DNA of 64,000 bases from Isoetes taiwanensis (GCA_021234155.1 JAJEKV010000040.1:9281541-9345540); one strand, 5' to 3'. Positions 1-13,719 are shown, counted from the stretch's first letter. A program made the numbers and translations. The notes: generated from the sequence alone by a model not told the origin.

Positions 1-1109
1 AGTTTGGTCCCTTGCATACATCATAGATTTAACTTTTTTTTTCTGTAACAGTCGATAGCGATATCTAAGGAATTTTCCGTAACTGACAAATAAGATGCAA
101 CTTGTCCTTCTATATTCGGGGTCTATTTAGACTTTTCTGGCCTTACAAGGAAATAATTGCATTTTCATGTTCTTACAGGGAATAATTGTATTTTCATCAG
201 TCATGGCGACATTAGGTTTGTTAATCCTACTGGAGTCCATCAGGCAACTAATATCAAAGGCAAGCATTACCCTCTTGTTCAAACTTCGGATTTAACATGT
301 TGGATCCTTTTTTCTTTTCTTTTTGTTTTATTCCCTGTAGGGCATACTGTACAAAAAGCCGTTGACATTGACATTGGATAGAGTTACTAGACCATGAATT
401 AAGGCTGAAACACCGATTCTTAATGTGTAACTTTTCTTGCAGGATCACGCCTTGGCTTTGAAAGGTCCACAGGGCATGTGGGTCATAGGCATAATGGTAG
501 CTGTGACAGTGATTAAATTGATTCTCATGTTATATTGCAGAATGTATAAGGACGAGATTGTTAGGGCATATGCACAGGATCATTTGTTCGATGTGATTAC
601 TAATTCCATAGGTCTAGTAGCAGCATTTTTGGCTAGCAAATTCTACTGGTGGATTGATCCACTGGGGGCAATTCTGGTAAAAGCAATTATCCCAGTAGTT
701 CCTGCATAATTTAGCTTTAAGTTTACATACTCGCTCAATCGTCTAATTATTTACGCAGCTGGCTCTGTTCACCATCAGAACCTGGTCAATAACTGTTCTC
801 GAGAATGTAAAGTCCTTAGTGGGCAAGTCTGCATCCCCAGATTTCCTGCAGAAATTGACATATCTATGCTGGAACCATCATGAAGACATCAAGCAGATCG
901 ATACAGTAAAAGCCTATAACTTTGGATCAAGTTACTTTGCCGAGATTGACATAGTATTATCTGCTGAAATGCCCTTGAGGGAGGCCCATGATATTGGTGA
1001 GTCTTTACAAAACAAACTGGAGAAGTTACCAGAGATTGAACGCGCTTTTGTTCATCTTGATTACGAATGTTCACACAAGCCGGAACATGCTTGCATTGAT
1101 GCATCTTGA
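1..1109 (+). CDS. Metal tolerance protein (MTP9/10-like), copy 1, 3' part; 5' exons lie left of the window
   Basis: This is the same gene as at 26972-28875, entered inside intron 3. Visible exons are 179-259 ([13 protein letters not shown]...), 443-676 (DHALALKG...[11 protein letters not shown]) and 759-1109 (LALFTIRTW...CIDAS, TGA). The second metal-site motif DHLFD is intact and all three exons are open and in phase. Intron 4 again has a GC donor (AAG|GCAAGC). Exon 4 is identical to copy 2. Exon 6 differs by three conservative-looking replacements (TYLCW/TFLCW, HHEDI/HHENI, EKLPE/EKFPE), so both copies look under constraint or the split is recent. The exon-5 end reads GAIL, as is usual in the family, so copy 1 carries the expected form. 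Function as for copy 2. Whether copy 1 has a working first half cannot be judged here. Confidence 0.9.
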
Positions 1110-1772
1110 CTGGAAAAGCTCTTGTATGTCAACGTGCTACTTATTCGTTGTGTTTTCATGTTAACCAGGCCTGAGAGAACAAGTGTTTTTTGCTTTTTTC
1201 CTGCAAACATTATCAAGCTGTCTCCATTTATTTTTTTGCTCAATTTAAAATGTAGGATGTTATTCTCGTCTCGTAAATATGGAAATATAGTTTTGGTGGG
1301 CTGGCTCGTACGTCAAATTTAAAAGTTGCATTGTAAATCACGATAAAATGTTTCAAACCAGATCAAATTTATCTAAGTCGGGAATTGAAATTCACAATTG
1401 GAAATGAAATTCACAAGTGATACTCTTTTGAGGAGGAATTCAAAACATTTGTTCCAAACATTGCTTTTGCAATTGTGATCTTCCTTTTTATCATTGTGAC
1501 TAAGGAAAATGGAACGAGGTTATGGGTAGCATGGTGGAAGTAGGTGTTAGGCTAGTAAACAACGAGGTTCCTTACTAGGTTTAATACTAGGAGAACTTCC
1601 TTGATTGGCAGATCCCCTCAGTGTACTACACAACAAAGATTTATTGCAATCCAAACGAAAAAAACCTTGTTTATCCACATAAAACATTATAGAGAGGTTT
1701 GGATTCTACATAGTAAAATCTCCTCCACAAAACGCATCTCTCAATTTATGTCTTATTCTCTCACGACTATTA
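1110..1772. other. MTP 3' flank, copy 1 (no further gene)
   Basis: Sequence after the MTP stop, presumably 3' UTR then intergenic. It matches 28876-29539 almost base for base. It ends in TATTA, the left target-site repeat of the solo LTR. I see no other gene in it. Confidence 0.7.
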
Positions 1773-2370
1773 TGTAGAAATTGTTCCAGAAATAGTCAGT
1801 ATAACAATAGCTTTATTCACCAAATTTGCTAGACAACTTTATAAACAAGGCTTATAAAAGCTTAGGTTCATGGAGCCAAAATATGGTCACTCATCCAAGA
1901 ACCTTTTACAAAATACAACTCCTGCGCTCAGCACTCGACCTGTGTGCTACCTTGTCTTTCATTACTCCAGTATTTATCTCCATATTTACCTTCCAATCCG
2001 GGTGCATCCACTTGTCAAATTGTGCATCCCCTTCATATAGAAAGTTCTCCAACTTGCCTAAAAATCAGGAGTAGATAGACTTGCCTTCCTTAAAATTCGG
2101 CCCTAGTTGACTTTGACTTTGACTGGTCAACGTAAACCCTAAGTGGCGGGCAGGGGGGAGCCCAGCAACACCCGGGTAGGGGGTGCCCGCCACCTTTGAC
2201 TTTGACTTTTTGACTTTGACTTTGACCTACTGCCACTGCTTCTCATAGGTCTTTCCATAGCTTTGTATAACATGACACCATTTAACATGCCACTGCTCTA
2301 ATCTACTGCCACTGCTTCTCATAGATTAGAATAGAATATCACTCACAATTATTACATGACAACTACAACA
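1773..2370 (-). mobile_element. Solo LTR of a Ty1/copia element
   Basis: A 598-bp block matches both LTRs of the copia element at 29540-35092. On the plus strand it begins TGTAGAAATT and ends CTACAACA, so it has TG...CA ends. It is flanked on both sides by TATTA (1768-1772 and 2371-2375), a perfect 5-bp target-site duplication. No internal element sequence is present. It carries the GACTTTGACTTT repeats typical of this LTR near 2110-2225. In the first half it agrees best with the right-hand LTR of copy 2. The usual origin is recombination between the two LTRs of a full element. Orientation is taken from the full element. Confidence 0.93.
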
Positions 2371-5300
2371 TATTAGCGTCCTGTATATGTTGTTATCCGC
2401 TTCCCCTCCTTATGAAGCTGAGAAGAAGTAACATATAACTGCCACCAGCCTATATAAGGCTTCGATTTTGTTGTAGAAGGGTTCAGCTTTTTGTGTCCAA
2501 TTTGAGAGTCGAATAAAGTTCGCTTTCAGTCATACTGAGTTGAGTATAACGCAATTGCCGTTGATATTATGCAAATAAACTTGTTTGGAATGTCTGTTGT
2601 TCCGATCTTCTTGACTTTGTTCATGAACTTCTCTGTTGTTTCCTCCATTTTCTCATCAAGATAATAGTGACCACATTCTCTAGCAGTGCACCAACATTTA
2701 TTAAATGGCTTGATATGATTTCTTGGTAGATTAGAGTACCTATCCGAGTTTTCCGCATGATAAGGCTAGCAAATTAGATGTAATAAGGCTAGGGTATCAC
2801 TTTCATCTATCCCTCTCCCAAGTCCAAGGAGAATAGGGTCAAACATATTACACCAGAGGTGGGACTTCAGAGCTCGAAGGCTGTAGCACTCATAGCAGAT
2901 CGAGATAATGATGCCCCACAGTCCAAGAAGCTCATGGCATCTGCGTTGGCAACTCCTAGCTGAGTATGGATCTAGATGTTTCAGAGAAGTGTGATATCAC
3001 AGACTATCTCTGGGTCACAATCCACCTCAGGAAGCTCGCTTAACAAAGCATAGACCTTCTAAGTTGGAAGTGCTCGGCATCTTTCATCCTCCCCCATGGC
3101 ATTCCCTGACCAACTATTCCAACTACATGCGAGGGCTAGATCATGTCGAGAGAATACTCAAGCTCCTAATTAATCCTCCCAAGGAGATTTGGAGACACAT
3201 GTTGGCTTGACTTGGAAGGTGAAGGGGTTCATTTCTCAAAGGAAGTAAGAATTAAATGAATCAATTGAATTGGATTTTATCGCCTATGGAGACCAAATGG
3301 GACCCAAACAAAGAAACAATGAACAACCGACCTAATAATTGCCTAGAATTAAAAATCTCCATCATGAAAGGTTTTCGAGGGTAAAATCTTAGAAATAGTA
3401 GGCTTGTTGATAAACAATATATTTGTACATGGCTATGTAATGACCAGGGGGCATAATTGAATCCCAGATGTCCAATATTTCCGAATCTAAGATGCTAGTG
3501 CTCCTATTGCAGGTGTGTTCATTATCACATGTGGCGCTTGGTTAGGTGTAAATCAAACCCTCATAGCGTGTCCGATAGGGTGCAAATGCTAGCGCGCAGT
3601 CTTTTGAAGAGTATGACTCTCATCTTCTATAACTCTTAGCTGGCGGCATTATGCACTCCCTGTTCTCGCTTTTTGAGGCCCATCCGCTGCCTCAATTCTA
3701 AGGTCGGTGTGTTGTTTGAGCAATGGAGGCAATCACTCTATGCTTCATGTGTAAATGTGTTAACACGCATCACTGGGTGAATCCCGCAAGTGTAGGATTA
3801 ATCTAGTTTTTGAAGTGAGATGTTTTACCAACTCCCGGCACTATTATTCCAAAGCTTAGTTTGGAAAAATGTATCCGTGATATTGTTTTAGGGCGACAGT
3901 GATCCCTGCGTTGTTATGCACTTATATGCACCTCTATTCTTATACATTCGATCTAGAGAACCAGATCATTTGTTTCTTCGTCCAACAGGCTTTAAGATGT
4001 TGTGGACCCATGACCATCGTGTAAGCGAGGATTGGAAGGCGTGAATCCCCATGCTTACCACAAGAGAATGTGACACTACAGAGAAGCTCTTTGAAGAGGT
4101 AGAAACTTGGTCTCTGGTAAGATTTGATATGGGTCTATGTATTTTGACTCAAGCTTTTATATCCGCTTCAAGAGTCATCCCAAGTAGTAAGTGATATCAC
4201 CGGTCACCATACTTCCACTTCATATAGAAGCATCGGCTCCACCAACATCTTAAACAAGTGCACTTGGGTATAGCTCTGGTCTGTGACAATTGTTCTTTAT
4301 TGTATAGAAAGCCTTCCAGCCTGCTGTCACACCCCCTGCCTAATACAAGTATCTCAATATAATGTTGTAGTGAACCCAACTCGTAGGTACTTGCATGTTT
4401 GCACTAGCTCCACATCTTGACCTCGACAAGTGACATGAGGTCGCTTTTGTTGTCTCAAATGACATTAGGAGCACCTTGGTTCCGCCAAGTTGATAATGAG
4501 CATTTCAGCTTCTTAGCGTAAGTACTTCACATCCGATGATATTGCATAATCGGATGTGGTGTATGTTAGGAGGTTCATATCATCCGCATATATTGAAGGG
4601 AGAGTGCAATACTCTCAGTCCCTCTATCAGCCATTAACTAGCCATACAAGGTTACATTATCACCCGTTTACGGACATACACCCTTTAATGTCCATGTATG
4701 ATCCCGTTATCAGCCATAACTTGTCTATATATGCCTTTACCATTGTCACTTCTACCACTTTTGCCCTCTTGCTCCTTTTTTACTTGAACACTTCTACTAG
4801 TTCGACAAATCCAAGCACACAATTACTGTGTAATCAACTTCCCACTATGGCAAATATATAGGTATCTACGTAATAGAGTCTCTTTGGTTATGAGTCTTTA
4901 ATGTTTGGTATGGATGATAATTAAGATATCTTGTTCATCTTGCATATACGTGAATAAGTTAAATCAAAACATGATTAAGTGCAGATGTGAACGTACTTAT
5001 AAATAAGGTACTACTTAGCCATGCAAGGGAAGATATTAACGACTTTTAAGTAAGAGTTTTTATATGTTGCAAAGGCAATAATTCCTCATTACCAAGATCT
5101 ATCTAATAAAACTTCAATTTTAGCACATTAAAGAGGTAATGAGGGCCACTTTCTCACTACAAAATGAATGTCATTATTAATTACTTGAAACAAAAATGAA
5201 GCAGCTGACACACATCAAAATAATTTTCATCCCTTTTTTAGGACATTATGCGCTACTAATCCCGCAGCTTATTACTAGAATTTATCAATAATAGCTACTT

Positions 5301-7679
5301 ATTACAATTATGTGAAAAAGCAATACATTTACCACATACAAGATACAATGTTCATATACTTTTATGAAAGGAAAAATCATGATTAAAAAGTTTTTAATGA
5401 GGATCAATAATACAATATGGAGGATCGGTGCAGACCCTATGTAAAGTGGCAATCAGAGCATTGTCTTGTGAGGTTCTTGGTATCTTGCCTTCCTTTTCCT
5501 TGTCCTTAATCTTGTTTAGAACAAAAGATTATGTATCGACGAGGATGCTTCGACTAAAAAGTTGGGCTCATTAATAGCTAAAAGCTTGTTTGCCAACAAC
5601 TTCGGATGTAACCGCACTCTTTGTCCGGTCTATAGATATAAGCGACTAAACTTCTCCATGATAGAATTAGCGGACGAATTGTGTTGAAGGCTCTTAAAGC
5701 CCGTCGATTGTACCCTTTTAATGGATGAGATGTATACAAAATATATGTCACTTTGTTAAAGGATCTACGTAAAAATATCATGCTAGTTCAAGTGGCCTCT
5801 AATTTACGTTGAAGGCTTTCCTTGCCGGAAGCTATATGTCGATCTCTTCTTCATTTTTCCCTCCTTGATGACTTCCTCTTGATCATGATCTAAGTTGCTA
5901 AGTAGATCCTCTTCCATTTTGTCTCCATAACCTCTAGAACTGGCCGATTGGGTATTGGCTAAATCGGTTGGCATTGGAAATCCACCCATCCTATCCGCAG
6001 AAGTAGGCATAGGAGGGGCGATGGAGGGATAACATTATTCTATTTACTAACCAATTCCATTGTTACAGCAACCCCGCCTATTGATATCATGAAGCCCCTT
6101 CACCATCAATCACCTCACTCCTCATGAGGAGGTAACTTAATTGGAATAATGGATTTTCCAATATTTTTGCGGCTTGATACAAAGAGCTCTCAAAAAGCTT
6201 ACCCATATCTCTATAGCAAAGTGTAGCGGGGCAAAAAGGGAAATGCTTTAAAGAAGAGCCAAATTGTTAAAGAGAGTAATAAGTGGTTGTATAGAAAGCT
6301 TATAGAACTCCGGGATCAAGCTATATTGAGATTACTATAACTAGACTATAGAAGCAAGGTTATCCATTCCTGAAGTGGTTGTAGAAAGCTCAAAATAGTA
6401 TTTTTTAAGTTAAACCTCTTGCCACGATAAGTCTTCTTGGAGATCTAAGGAAAACTCAAGACTAGTTGTACTGACATTTTTAGACATAAAGAGATGTTCA
6501 TCAAAACCAAATTGACAAACTATTTTAGAATTACTCCCTTGGCTGGTTGATTATTGGCAAAAGAACTCCCCTAACCCCGTGACTTGAGAAACCCCGCCAA
6601 GAAAAAGAGAGTAAGATAGAGCTTTGTTGAATATGTAAAAGTATTTTAAGCTAACGATTCGACCTATATTTCTCACGAATTTTCAAAACTGGATTTTCTA
6701 GTGTGATTTTTTTTTGGGTGATGGATTTATAGTAGCTCCATTCAACAACCGGCATGGAAATGAAAGAGCACCAGCCCTACTCTAGCATGTGCACCTTTCC
6801 TAGAGCCTCGAATGGAATCTACTTCCGTAGCACTCCAATTGTTGGTGGTAGTTGGAGGATTTGAAAGCAAGAACTTTAACCTTTGTGGCATGCATATATT
6901 TCTTTCCGGTATATGTTTTGCATGTCTTATTACTCTATTGGGGGGTTTTAGAGTAAAGTTCTTTAGCAGGGCTTACAAACAAAATTTATTGATTTAGTAC
7001 ATAAATTCCAAGACAATACCAACATAAAGCACTCATGCATCATATGCTCATAATGATGTGCAATTCGCGATGAAAATGTGTCTTTAAGATGCTACTTTCC
7101 ATTTTATTTTTTTGGAATACCATTTCAACAAACAGAATATTGCCTATTAGGAGCAATGATGTTGTGTTTGCTACAATTTCCTTTGTAGCGGTTGCCACAA
7201 TGTATCATTTCATACGGGAAAATGGGCCCAATTGCTCATTGTTTATCTAAATCTTGTTCCTACTTCCTACTACTGAATGCAGAGGCTTCACCCCATGCAT
7301 TTGCAAATTAATTATGTAAGCAAGCTAATAGGTGAAAATAAATGGCATACATGCCTTTCATAAAAAAAAAAAAAATCAAGTGTGTTAAAATCGACAAAGC
7401 CCCATTAATTGACTTGCATTAAAATATTTTTTGCATTAAGTATAAAATTATATGATTTTGGATTTTATTTAAAAATCTCCATGTTTAATATTGATTGGCT
7501 ATATATCGACAATATATATCACCTTCTTACCATGAAGATATTGATTTCACATTGCTGCCACTATTGCAACTTTGTTTGGAATATTGGCTCCATCAAACGC
7601 ATGCACAATATAATTACATATCTTTGGGTGTATGTTGGTCTTCATGGATGTAAAAAATCTATTATATTCTAAATGAATT
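2371..7679. other. Gene-free duplicated DNA, copy 1 (about 5.3 kb)
   Basis: The block corresponds to 35093-40370. Only short open frames occur, the longest about 100 codons (4556-4861), with no family motif I recognise. It is AT-rich with scattered mono- and dinucleotide runs. It is probably old transposon sequence. The equivalent stretch of copy 2 differs by many small indels, which argues against a conserved coding role. Confidence 0.6.
2451..2521 (+). promoter_or_regulatory. TATA-like box followed by AATAAA signal; possible LTR remnant
   Basis: TATATAAGG is followed about 60 bp later by GAATAAAG, and both are kept in copy 2 (35173 onward). A TATA box and a poly(A) signal so close together are typical of a retroelement LTR R region. 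The copia LTR (solo here, full in copy 2) lies just upstream, inserted at TATTA. No matching partner LTR was found, so this is a suggestion only. Confidence 0.3.
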
Positions 7680-7800
7680 AATGCTTGGTCTAGTGGTTAG
7701 AATGGGGGATTTGGGGGGTAATGATTAGGGTTCAAATCCTTCCAAATAATATAAAAATTTGTGGCATGACGTAAAAATACTATCTATCTATCTATCTATT
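7680..7800 (+). mobile_element. tRNA-derived SINE, copy 1
   Basis: TTGGTCTAGTGGTTAGAATG matches a pol III A box, and GGTTCAAATCC about 45 bp later matches a B box. The body then runs to a simple (CTAT)n tail near 7780-7800. The spacing and the lack of a cloverleaf acceptor stem fit a SINE head and not a tRNA gene. The second copy is at 40373-40490. Confidence 0.6.
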
Positions 7801-8068
7801 TTAAAGGTTCTAAAGACATTATAGTGAGTCAAGAGAATCTATTTTTAAAGGTTCTAAAGACATTATAGTGAGTCAAGAGAATAGAATGAATAGAATAGAA
7901 TAGAATGGTCTCCCGGATTGTTCGTCCACATTCACTTCTAAAACATAGGGGGATTTGGACGTAAAAATACCATCTATCTATCAAAATTTTAAAGATTTTG
8001 AAGACATTATAGTGAATCAAGAGAAGGATGGTCTCCCGGTGATTCTCTAGTTGCTTTCAAAGATTCTA
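7800..8068. repeat. Short tandem/dispersed monomers, copy 1
   Basis: A unit of about 47 bp (AAAGGTTCTAAAGACATTAT... ending GTGAGTCAAGAGAA) occurs twice in tandem at 7800-7885. A looser copy follows near 7985-8030. The same unit appears at 40490-40760 and, in reverse complement, at 19965-20095. Part of it is repeated at 17530-17650. Confidence 0.65.
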
Positions 8069-8340
8069 AAGATATTATTCTAGGACCTTGAGGACAAGGT
8101 CCTAAGGGAGGGGAGGAAATTGTTACTTAATTGGAACGGGGCAAGTCAGCGGATGGTCTGGGACCGAGAGCGCCGATTGAAATACCCGCGAGGTGGCTGG
8201 GAACATCCTAGCGGTGATAATGCTTCTAGGGCGGCGTGGGGTTTATTTTTTTTAAGTGGCAAAACTTTAGTATGTTAATCTACTTAAAAATGTTTTTAAG
8301 CATGTCGTTGGGTCAGGTGTCCGTGATTTTTCAGCGTGAT
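8068..8340 (+). mobile_element. Probable Ty3/gypsy 3' boundary (polypurine tract and LTR start), copy 1
   Basis: GACCTTGAGGACAAGGTC, a purine-rich tract AGGGAGGGGAGGAAATTG and then TGTTAC resemble the junction between the end of a gypsy polyprotein (LEDKV-type ending), its polypurine tract and the LTR. The same arrangement is at 40770-41030. A GC-rich segment follows. No second LTR was found, so this is a fragment of an old element. Confidence 0.4.
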
Positions 8341-9775
8341 TTTTTTGGCCAAAAGCGTGACTTTTGAAAGAAAGAGAGTGTTTTCGGGTCAAAGTTCACC
8401 CCTTCAGCGTTCACTTTTCCAAAATTTCGTGCCCGTTTAGGAAACGGCCCCTGATCACTTTCTCTTCTTTGCATTCTTCGCCATTTCATGTGTTCAATCC
8501 CTCCCTCGCCATGGCTATTTCGCATAAACTTTTCTTCTTAGGCCATGTATTTTTTCTTTCCTTCTTTCGTTAATCGGGCCTCTCCGCCACTAGAGCAGCC
8601 TCTTCTTAAAGTGGCTTATCCGGATGGCACGCTCAAGAACAGGGTGAAGAATGATGATGGTAAAACGTACGCTTTGATGCACAAGCGATTTGATTTCGTG
8701 GAGTCCGTGACATTGTCATCACAACAAAAAAGTATTGATCGAGTTTAGAAATCTTCGCAAACATTACAAGTCACCGATGTATGAAATCTCAACGGTTTTG
8801 CGGTGATGGGCTTCACTGAAACCGAGGGTTCTTGCATTAAACCTGAAGCCGAGGGTTTGTGGCCGTTTCAAGGCTGAAGGGCTTCTATCTTCTTTGCACA
8901 AGGTTTCCAGTGGTGCATGCTTGTTTTCTTGGAAGAATGCTGTTTTGGGAAATGCAAACTTGGGTAGAAGATCAAGCATGTCTTGAAGCGTAGGTTCATG
9001 AAGTAAGGAGGCTGGCGAAGCGGGGCGGAATGCATTAAGTTCCTCGCGCCGCAAGCATTTTGCTTTTGTGGGGCGTTCAAATCCCCAAATCCTCCTTTTT
9101 GTGCAAAAGTTCCATGTTTTGGTGAAAGGCACTTAAACCGAAAAAGCTTTGGTCTTAATCATGTAATGCCAGTTCATTTGAGGTCCTGGTTTTTCCTTTG
9201 GCTTTACTATTTGATCTTTTTATACACTTTTTTTTTAATTCTATGTCTCTTTCCTCTTCTAGGTAGTTACAAAGAGTCTTAACCCGATTCTTTTGCTTGT
9301 TTGGCATTGTTAGATCCTGCACATAGCAAAGACTTCCTGAGCGAGGACGAGCTAAATTTCGGAGTAAAATGCATTGCATTGTTACAACGACATAAACTAC
9401 CGCGAAAATCAACCCCGGACAAATTTTGTGGGACTTCCTTATTGTATTTTCCTAACCAGGAATTTGGAAATTCATCCTATGCAAGCCCCATAGCTTTGTA
9501 TTTCGAGGGAGAGAGATCTGGTATAAGTAACCATGCGATACCATTTAACGAGCATCATGAAGGCATTTCTACCACTTATCTTAGAGATGCATGATATGAC
9601 ATCTTGGAAAAATTCGATTTGACGATTTCAATTCTTCTCATGTATTTTTATCACGGAGTAAACTTTGTTCCATGGGTTTTATGCTTACGTGGACGATATT
9701 ATCCAAAGTTGTCCCAGTCTCCAATTGAGATATATTCTAGCATGCACACATACGATTTTTGAGTTAAGTGAGTTA
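8341..9775. other. Unidentified duplicated sequence, copy 1
   Basis: This matches about 41020-42455. Only short frames on either strand are open, with no recognisable domain. A frame over 8764-9132 on the minus strand is matched by one at 41423-41803, but its codons are not kept in step between the copies. I treat the region as noncoding or decayed. Confidence 0.5.
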
Positions 9776-12700
9776 TGTGATTATTTATTGTTGCACAAGG
9801 ATGGAGGCTTAAGGCCAAAATAAGAGAAATCAAGGATGATGAGAGGTGTAGTTCAAAGTTCTTCTTTGCCAAGGCTAAAGGGAGAATTAAAGAAATCAAG
9901 ATCTTCGATATAAAGGTTGAGGATGAGGTAATTGTGGAGAAGACCAAATTGCGAGGCGACCAATCGAGCACTTCACCAATATTATGGGGACCAATCTTGA
10001 CCGCTTGCATAATAGAATGGACGAATTCATTAACATCAAATTTAAAGTGATGAGGGGAAGATAATCTCTCTATTCAATGCATCATTCACAAACAACGAGA
10101 TTCTCCGTGACCAAAAAAGAAATGGACAAGGGGAAAACTCCCCGACGGATGGCCTCCCTTGGAATTCTTCCTCAAGGCTTGGCCTTTACTTGGGGATAGT
10201 ATAACAAGCATTGCTAATGAGTTCGTGGACGACGACGGGATAAATACAAGTCCGATAGCATTGATTCCTCGAGGTGGACATGCCGCCCTTCTTCTCGGAC
10301 TATAGGCCAATCTCCCTCAAATGTGGTTTTACAAGTTAATTTGTGGACGCATTGCAAGGAGACTTTCAAACCTATTCTTGATAAAATAATCAGCTCCTCT
10401 CAGCCGTATATCTCAAGGACAATTCATTTTGGATAATGTTGTGACAGCCTATCCCTCGGCCTCAAGTGGGCTAAGGACTCCAAACAAGATATAGCCCCTT
10501 TTAAAGGTGGACATCACCAAGGCATTTTGACAGTCGGTGGAGCTTCCTCTTTAAATGTTGTAGGGCAATGGGTTTTTTCTCGATGATGTGACTCAAAATC
10601 TTCGAGGCTATTCTTATCAACTCAAGATCCCTCATTGCCTGATTAATGGTGACTGTAGCCCCTTTTTCCTTTGAAGAGAGGGGTAAAACAAGGGTGTCCC
10701 CTTGCTCCCTTCCTTTCCCCTAATCATTATGGAGGCCCTCAACGCAGAATGGAGGATGCTAAGAACTCCAATTTAATGGGGGTTAATCTACCGGAGAACC
10801 ATGAGGGAGTAGACCAATTCCTAAATGGTCACTTCGCATTTGACTACTTTTTATTTAAACTTTTAATGGATCATCAGTCTATTACCAACACCCGAGATCA
10901 TTCCTGAAGCCTTTGAGATGTGTCAAGTGACTGCGGGATCAATGGGGATCAATCAAAAGTCCCCGACCAAGGATCGAGGTAAAAGGAGAGCACGGGCCGA
11001 CCTTTTGAGTGGTATATCTCCCCTACTACTCCTTCAAAATTCTAGGCATCCCTTTGCTCTAAAAAAGTAGCCCTTCTGATATTTGATGACATTATAGACA
11101 AATTTTCAAAAAAAAAAGGATAGCCTAAATCAAGCATATCTCAAAGGAAGGGGCTATTATAGCTAACTCGTTATTTCCTCCTCTCCCATGTTTACTAGTC
11201 CTCGGTTATCCTTTGCTCCTAAAAAGGACCCCGCAACAAATTGCAAGTATAATTGGGCGTGTAATATCTCTTGTGGCCAAAACTTGAGAAGGTCTTTGGA
11301 CTCCCCTCAGGCCATGTGAGAATCTTTGCAAAAAAGGATGGAGGGGCCCCGGGGTCATGAATATCGAGAAGCAGGGCTTGTTCTACATTAGGGATTTTTG
11401 AGATCATAAAAGGGCCTTCTAAGAACTGCTGGCGACTAAGCTATGAGGCTACCAATCGTAAAACGGTAATCCGGTCGGGAAACAAGCACTAACTTCATCG
11501 ATCACATTTTCTAGCATAAAATATTGATAGAAAATCCAATGAGTCTTGTTTGGTGCAATAGATAGATCTCATTGAGATCTTCCAATCTTGGGTGGTTTGC
11601 ATATTTTTAGCCCCATATTAAAACCCTATCTTTTATAGTAAAAAAAAAATGGTAAAAACCATATTTTGGATTTTGACAATCATAAGTGGTTAAAATATGT
11701 GCAAAGCACTCTATATTGGAAAAGATCCAACGAGATCTATCTATTGGCACTAAACGAGCTCATTTGACTTTTCTATCATGGTTATGCTAGAAAATATGAT
11801 CGATGAGTTAGTTATTTGATTTTTTGGCGACCTCCCGCGGCCTCGGGATTGGACAGGTTCATTTATCTTCATTTGGCTTAGTTGGCATGTTTTGAAGGCC
11901 CTTTAATCTAAAAACCTAATGGCAGCCAAATACTTTTTTCAAGGCAGCTCATAATTTGATCCCGGGCACCCCTGTGATCCACCATCATTAGGCATTATTT
12001 GAGCAAGTGTTGGTCCCTTTGGTTGGAGGCCGGTCAAAATTGCTCTTCCTCATGCTATTTACTTTTCCATTTCGCGTACCAAGTCTGTCCCAGCTCCATC
12101 AAGAAATGGATTAAAGCTTGGAATACTTAGGCAGGGAGTAGTCTTAATTGGGATGATTACCTATCCATGGATCAATTCCATTTTTACTCGAACCCCTTTA
12201 TTCTAACTAACAACTCCTTTTATTATGTCTAGCATGTCATTTTCGAGACCAGGCCAACTTTGGAGGAGCAAGGGAGTAAACATGATCAGGGATATGTACA
12301 ATGAAGATGGGGATCATACCCTTTGAAAACTCAGCCACGCTAAAGGGGGAGATACCCGTGAAACTCTCTTACAACAACATTTGTAATACTTTGTTGGCAT
12401 GGTCAATGGAGGGAGGAGGGTGATAACTGGAATTGTCATGGCAGAACCACCCTAACAGTAAGAATGGCCTACGATTCCTCATGGGGGATAATCTGATGAC
12501 CATTCGGGGATAAATGGGGAACGATAGGGATAGATGTAATTTGAAGGAAGTTTATGTGGTCTAGCCCAATCTATCCTAAGATCAAATCATTTTTATGTGG
12601 CAATTATGGCACAAAGCTTTAGCAACAAATCATAAGAGATATAGAATCACATGATGATTCCTTGATGTATGTCCAAGATGTTTGGGACAAAGAAGAAGAT

Positions 12701-12960
12701 GAGAATCACCTTTTCGAGATTGTATTTGGTCCGAGTGGGTCTTGAGCCAGTTTCAAATCTTGATGGCTAAATCTTTTCCTCTATGAAGCTCTCTAGACTT
12801 CTTCATGCCTAATAATCGACGACTGAGAATTTATAGAACCTCCTGGAGGAGGATGTGGAAGAAATATCAAGTATCTTTAATAATGAAATCACTCACCCCT
12901 CGGTAAGGTTATCGGGCGATTTCATATGACATTAAAATGGATTATTGATGCCATCTAATC
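9775..12960 (+). mobile_element. L1-type LINE, 5'-truncated, decayed, copy 1
   Basis: This is the counterpart of the LINE at 42455-45640. Fragments of the reverse transcriptase and the C-terminal region can be followed along it: the GVKQGCPLAP motif at about 10680-10710, and a region matching the catalytic FADD at about 10835-10850 that here reads FAFDY. The frame breaks every 50-100 codons, many more times than in copy 2. The fold-back MITE at 11398-11919 splits it at the same place. Confidence 0.85.
11398..11919. mobile_element. Fold-back MITE inside the LINE, copy 1
   Basis: The element begins TTAGGGATTTTTGAGATC and ends CCTTTAATCTAAAAACCTAA, and the two arms are inverted repeats of each other over more than 200 bp. 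It is the counterpart of 44044-44608. The arms are less well matched here because of many small differences from copy 2. Confidence 0.8.
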
Positions 12961-13719
12961 TTACTGTTTTATGTTTACTTTGCGGGGATCATCTTCATAT
13001 TGGTGGAGAAAATCAAATGGAAGAAGACATCCCACCACCAACATAGAATGGCTCTCCAAGGTTTTTTGGGCCGGGCCAAATCTGTCTGCACGGGAACCAG
13101 AGCATTCTTGCAATTGTCAAGTGACCAGCAATCGAATGTTCGAAGGACCCTATGAAGCTAAAAAGACAAAGAGGGAAGATTCACCATGACCAAGGCGTGA
13201 CGTCTTGCTTATGCACCTTTTGCATCCTATCTATTATGGTGGGGAAAGAGGAAGAAAAAATCACAAACTTCAATCTGGTCCCTTCCGATTCATGGAAATC
13301 TATGTTACGACAAAACTATCCTAAAACTATCGATATTATCAACAAAAAGCGACTCATGATCCGATGTCTTTTATCTTTAAACTTTTAAAAAGTTCTTAAG
13401 CATTATGTTTTGTTATACTTCCCTGCTTAAAGTAAATTTTGTACCATTACTTATACATCAATATCTAGCATTATAACAGGGGTTTTTTATGATTTTATCT
13501 GCGTTTTTTGGCATGGTTTTTATATGATTTCATGGGGTATTGCCTGAGGCATACTAATCGGTATGTATCTAGAGTGCCACTTATTTGGATTCTATTTGAA
13601 TGACATTTTATCTATGGCTTTGCAAATGGTTTTGCCTTGCATATTTTTTGTTCATAAAAACTTCATTAATTTAATTTTATGAAGGCCATGCAAGCAACGA
13701 GGCATTCAACTTTAGGGTC

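Noticed and set aside
8764-9132. 122-codon minus-strand frame as a gene
   Set aside because: Counterpart at 41423-41803 has a shifted frame in several places; no domain, so probably chance.
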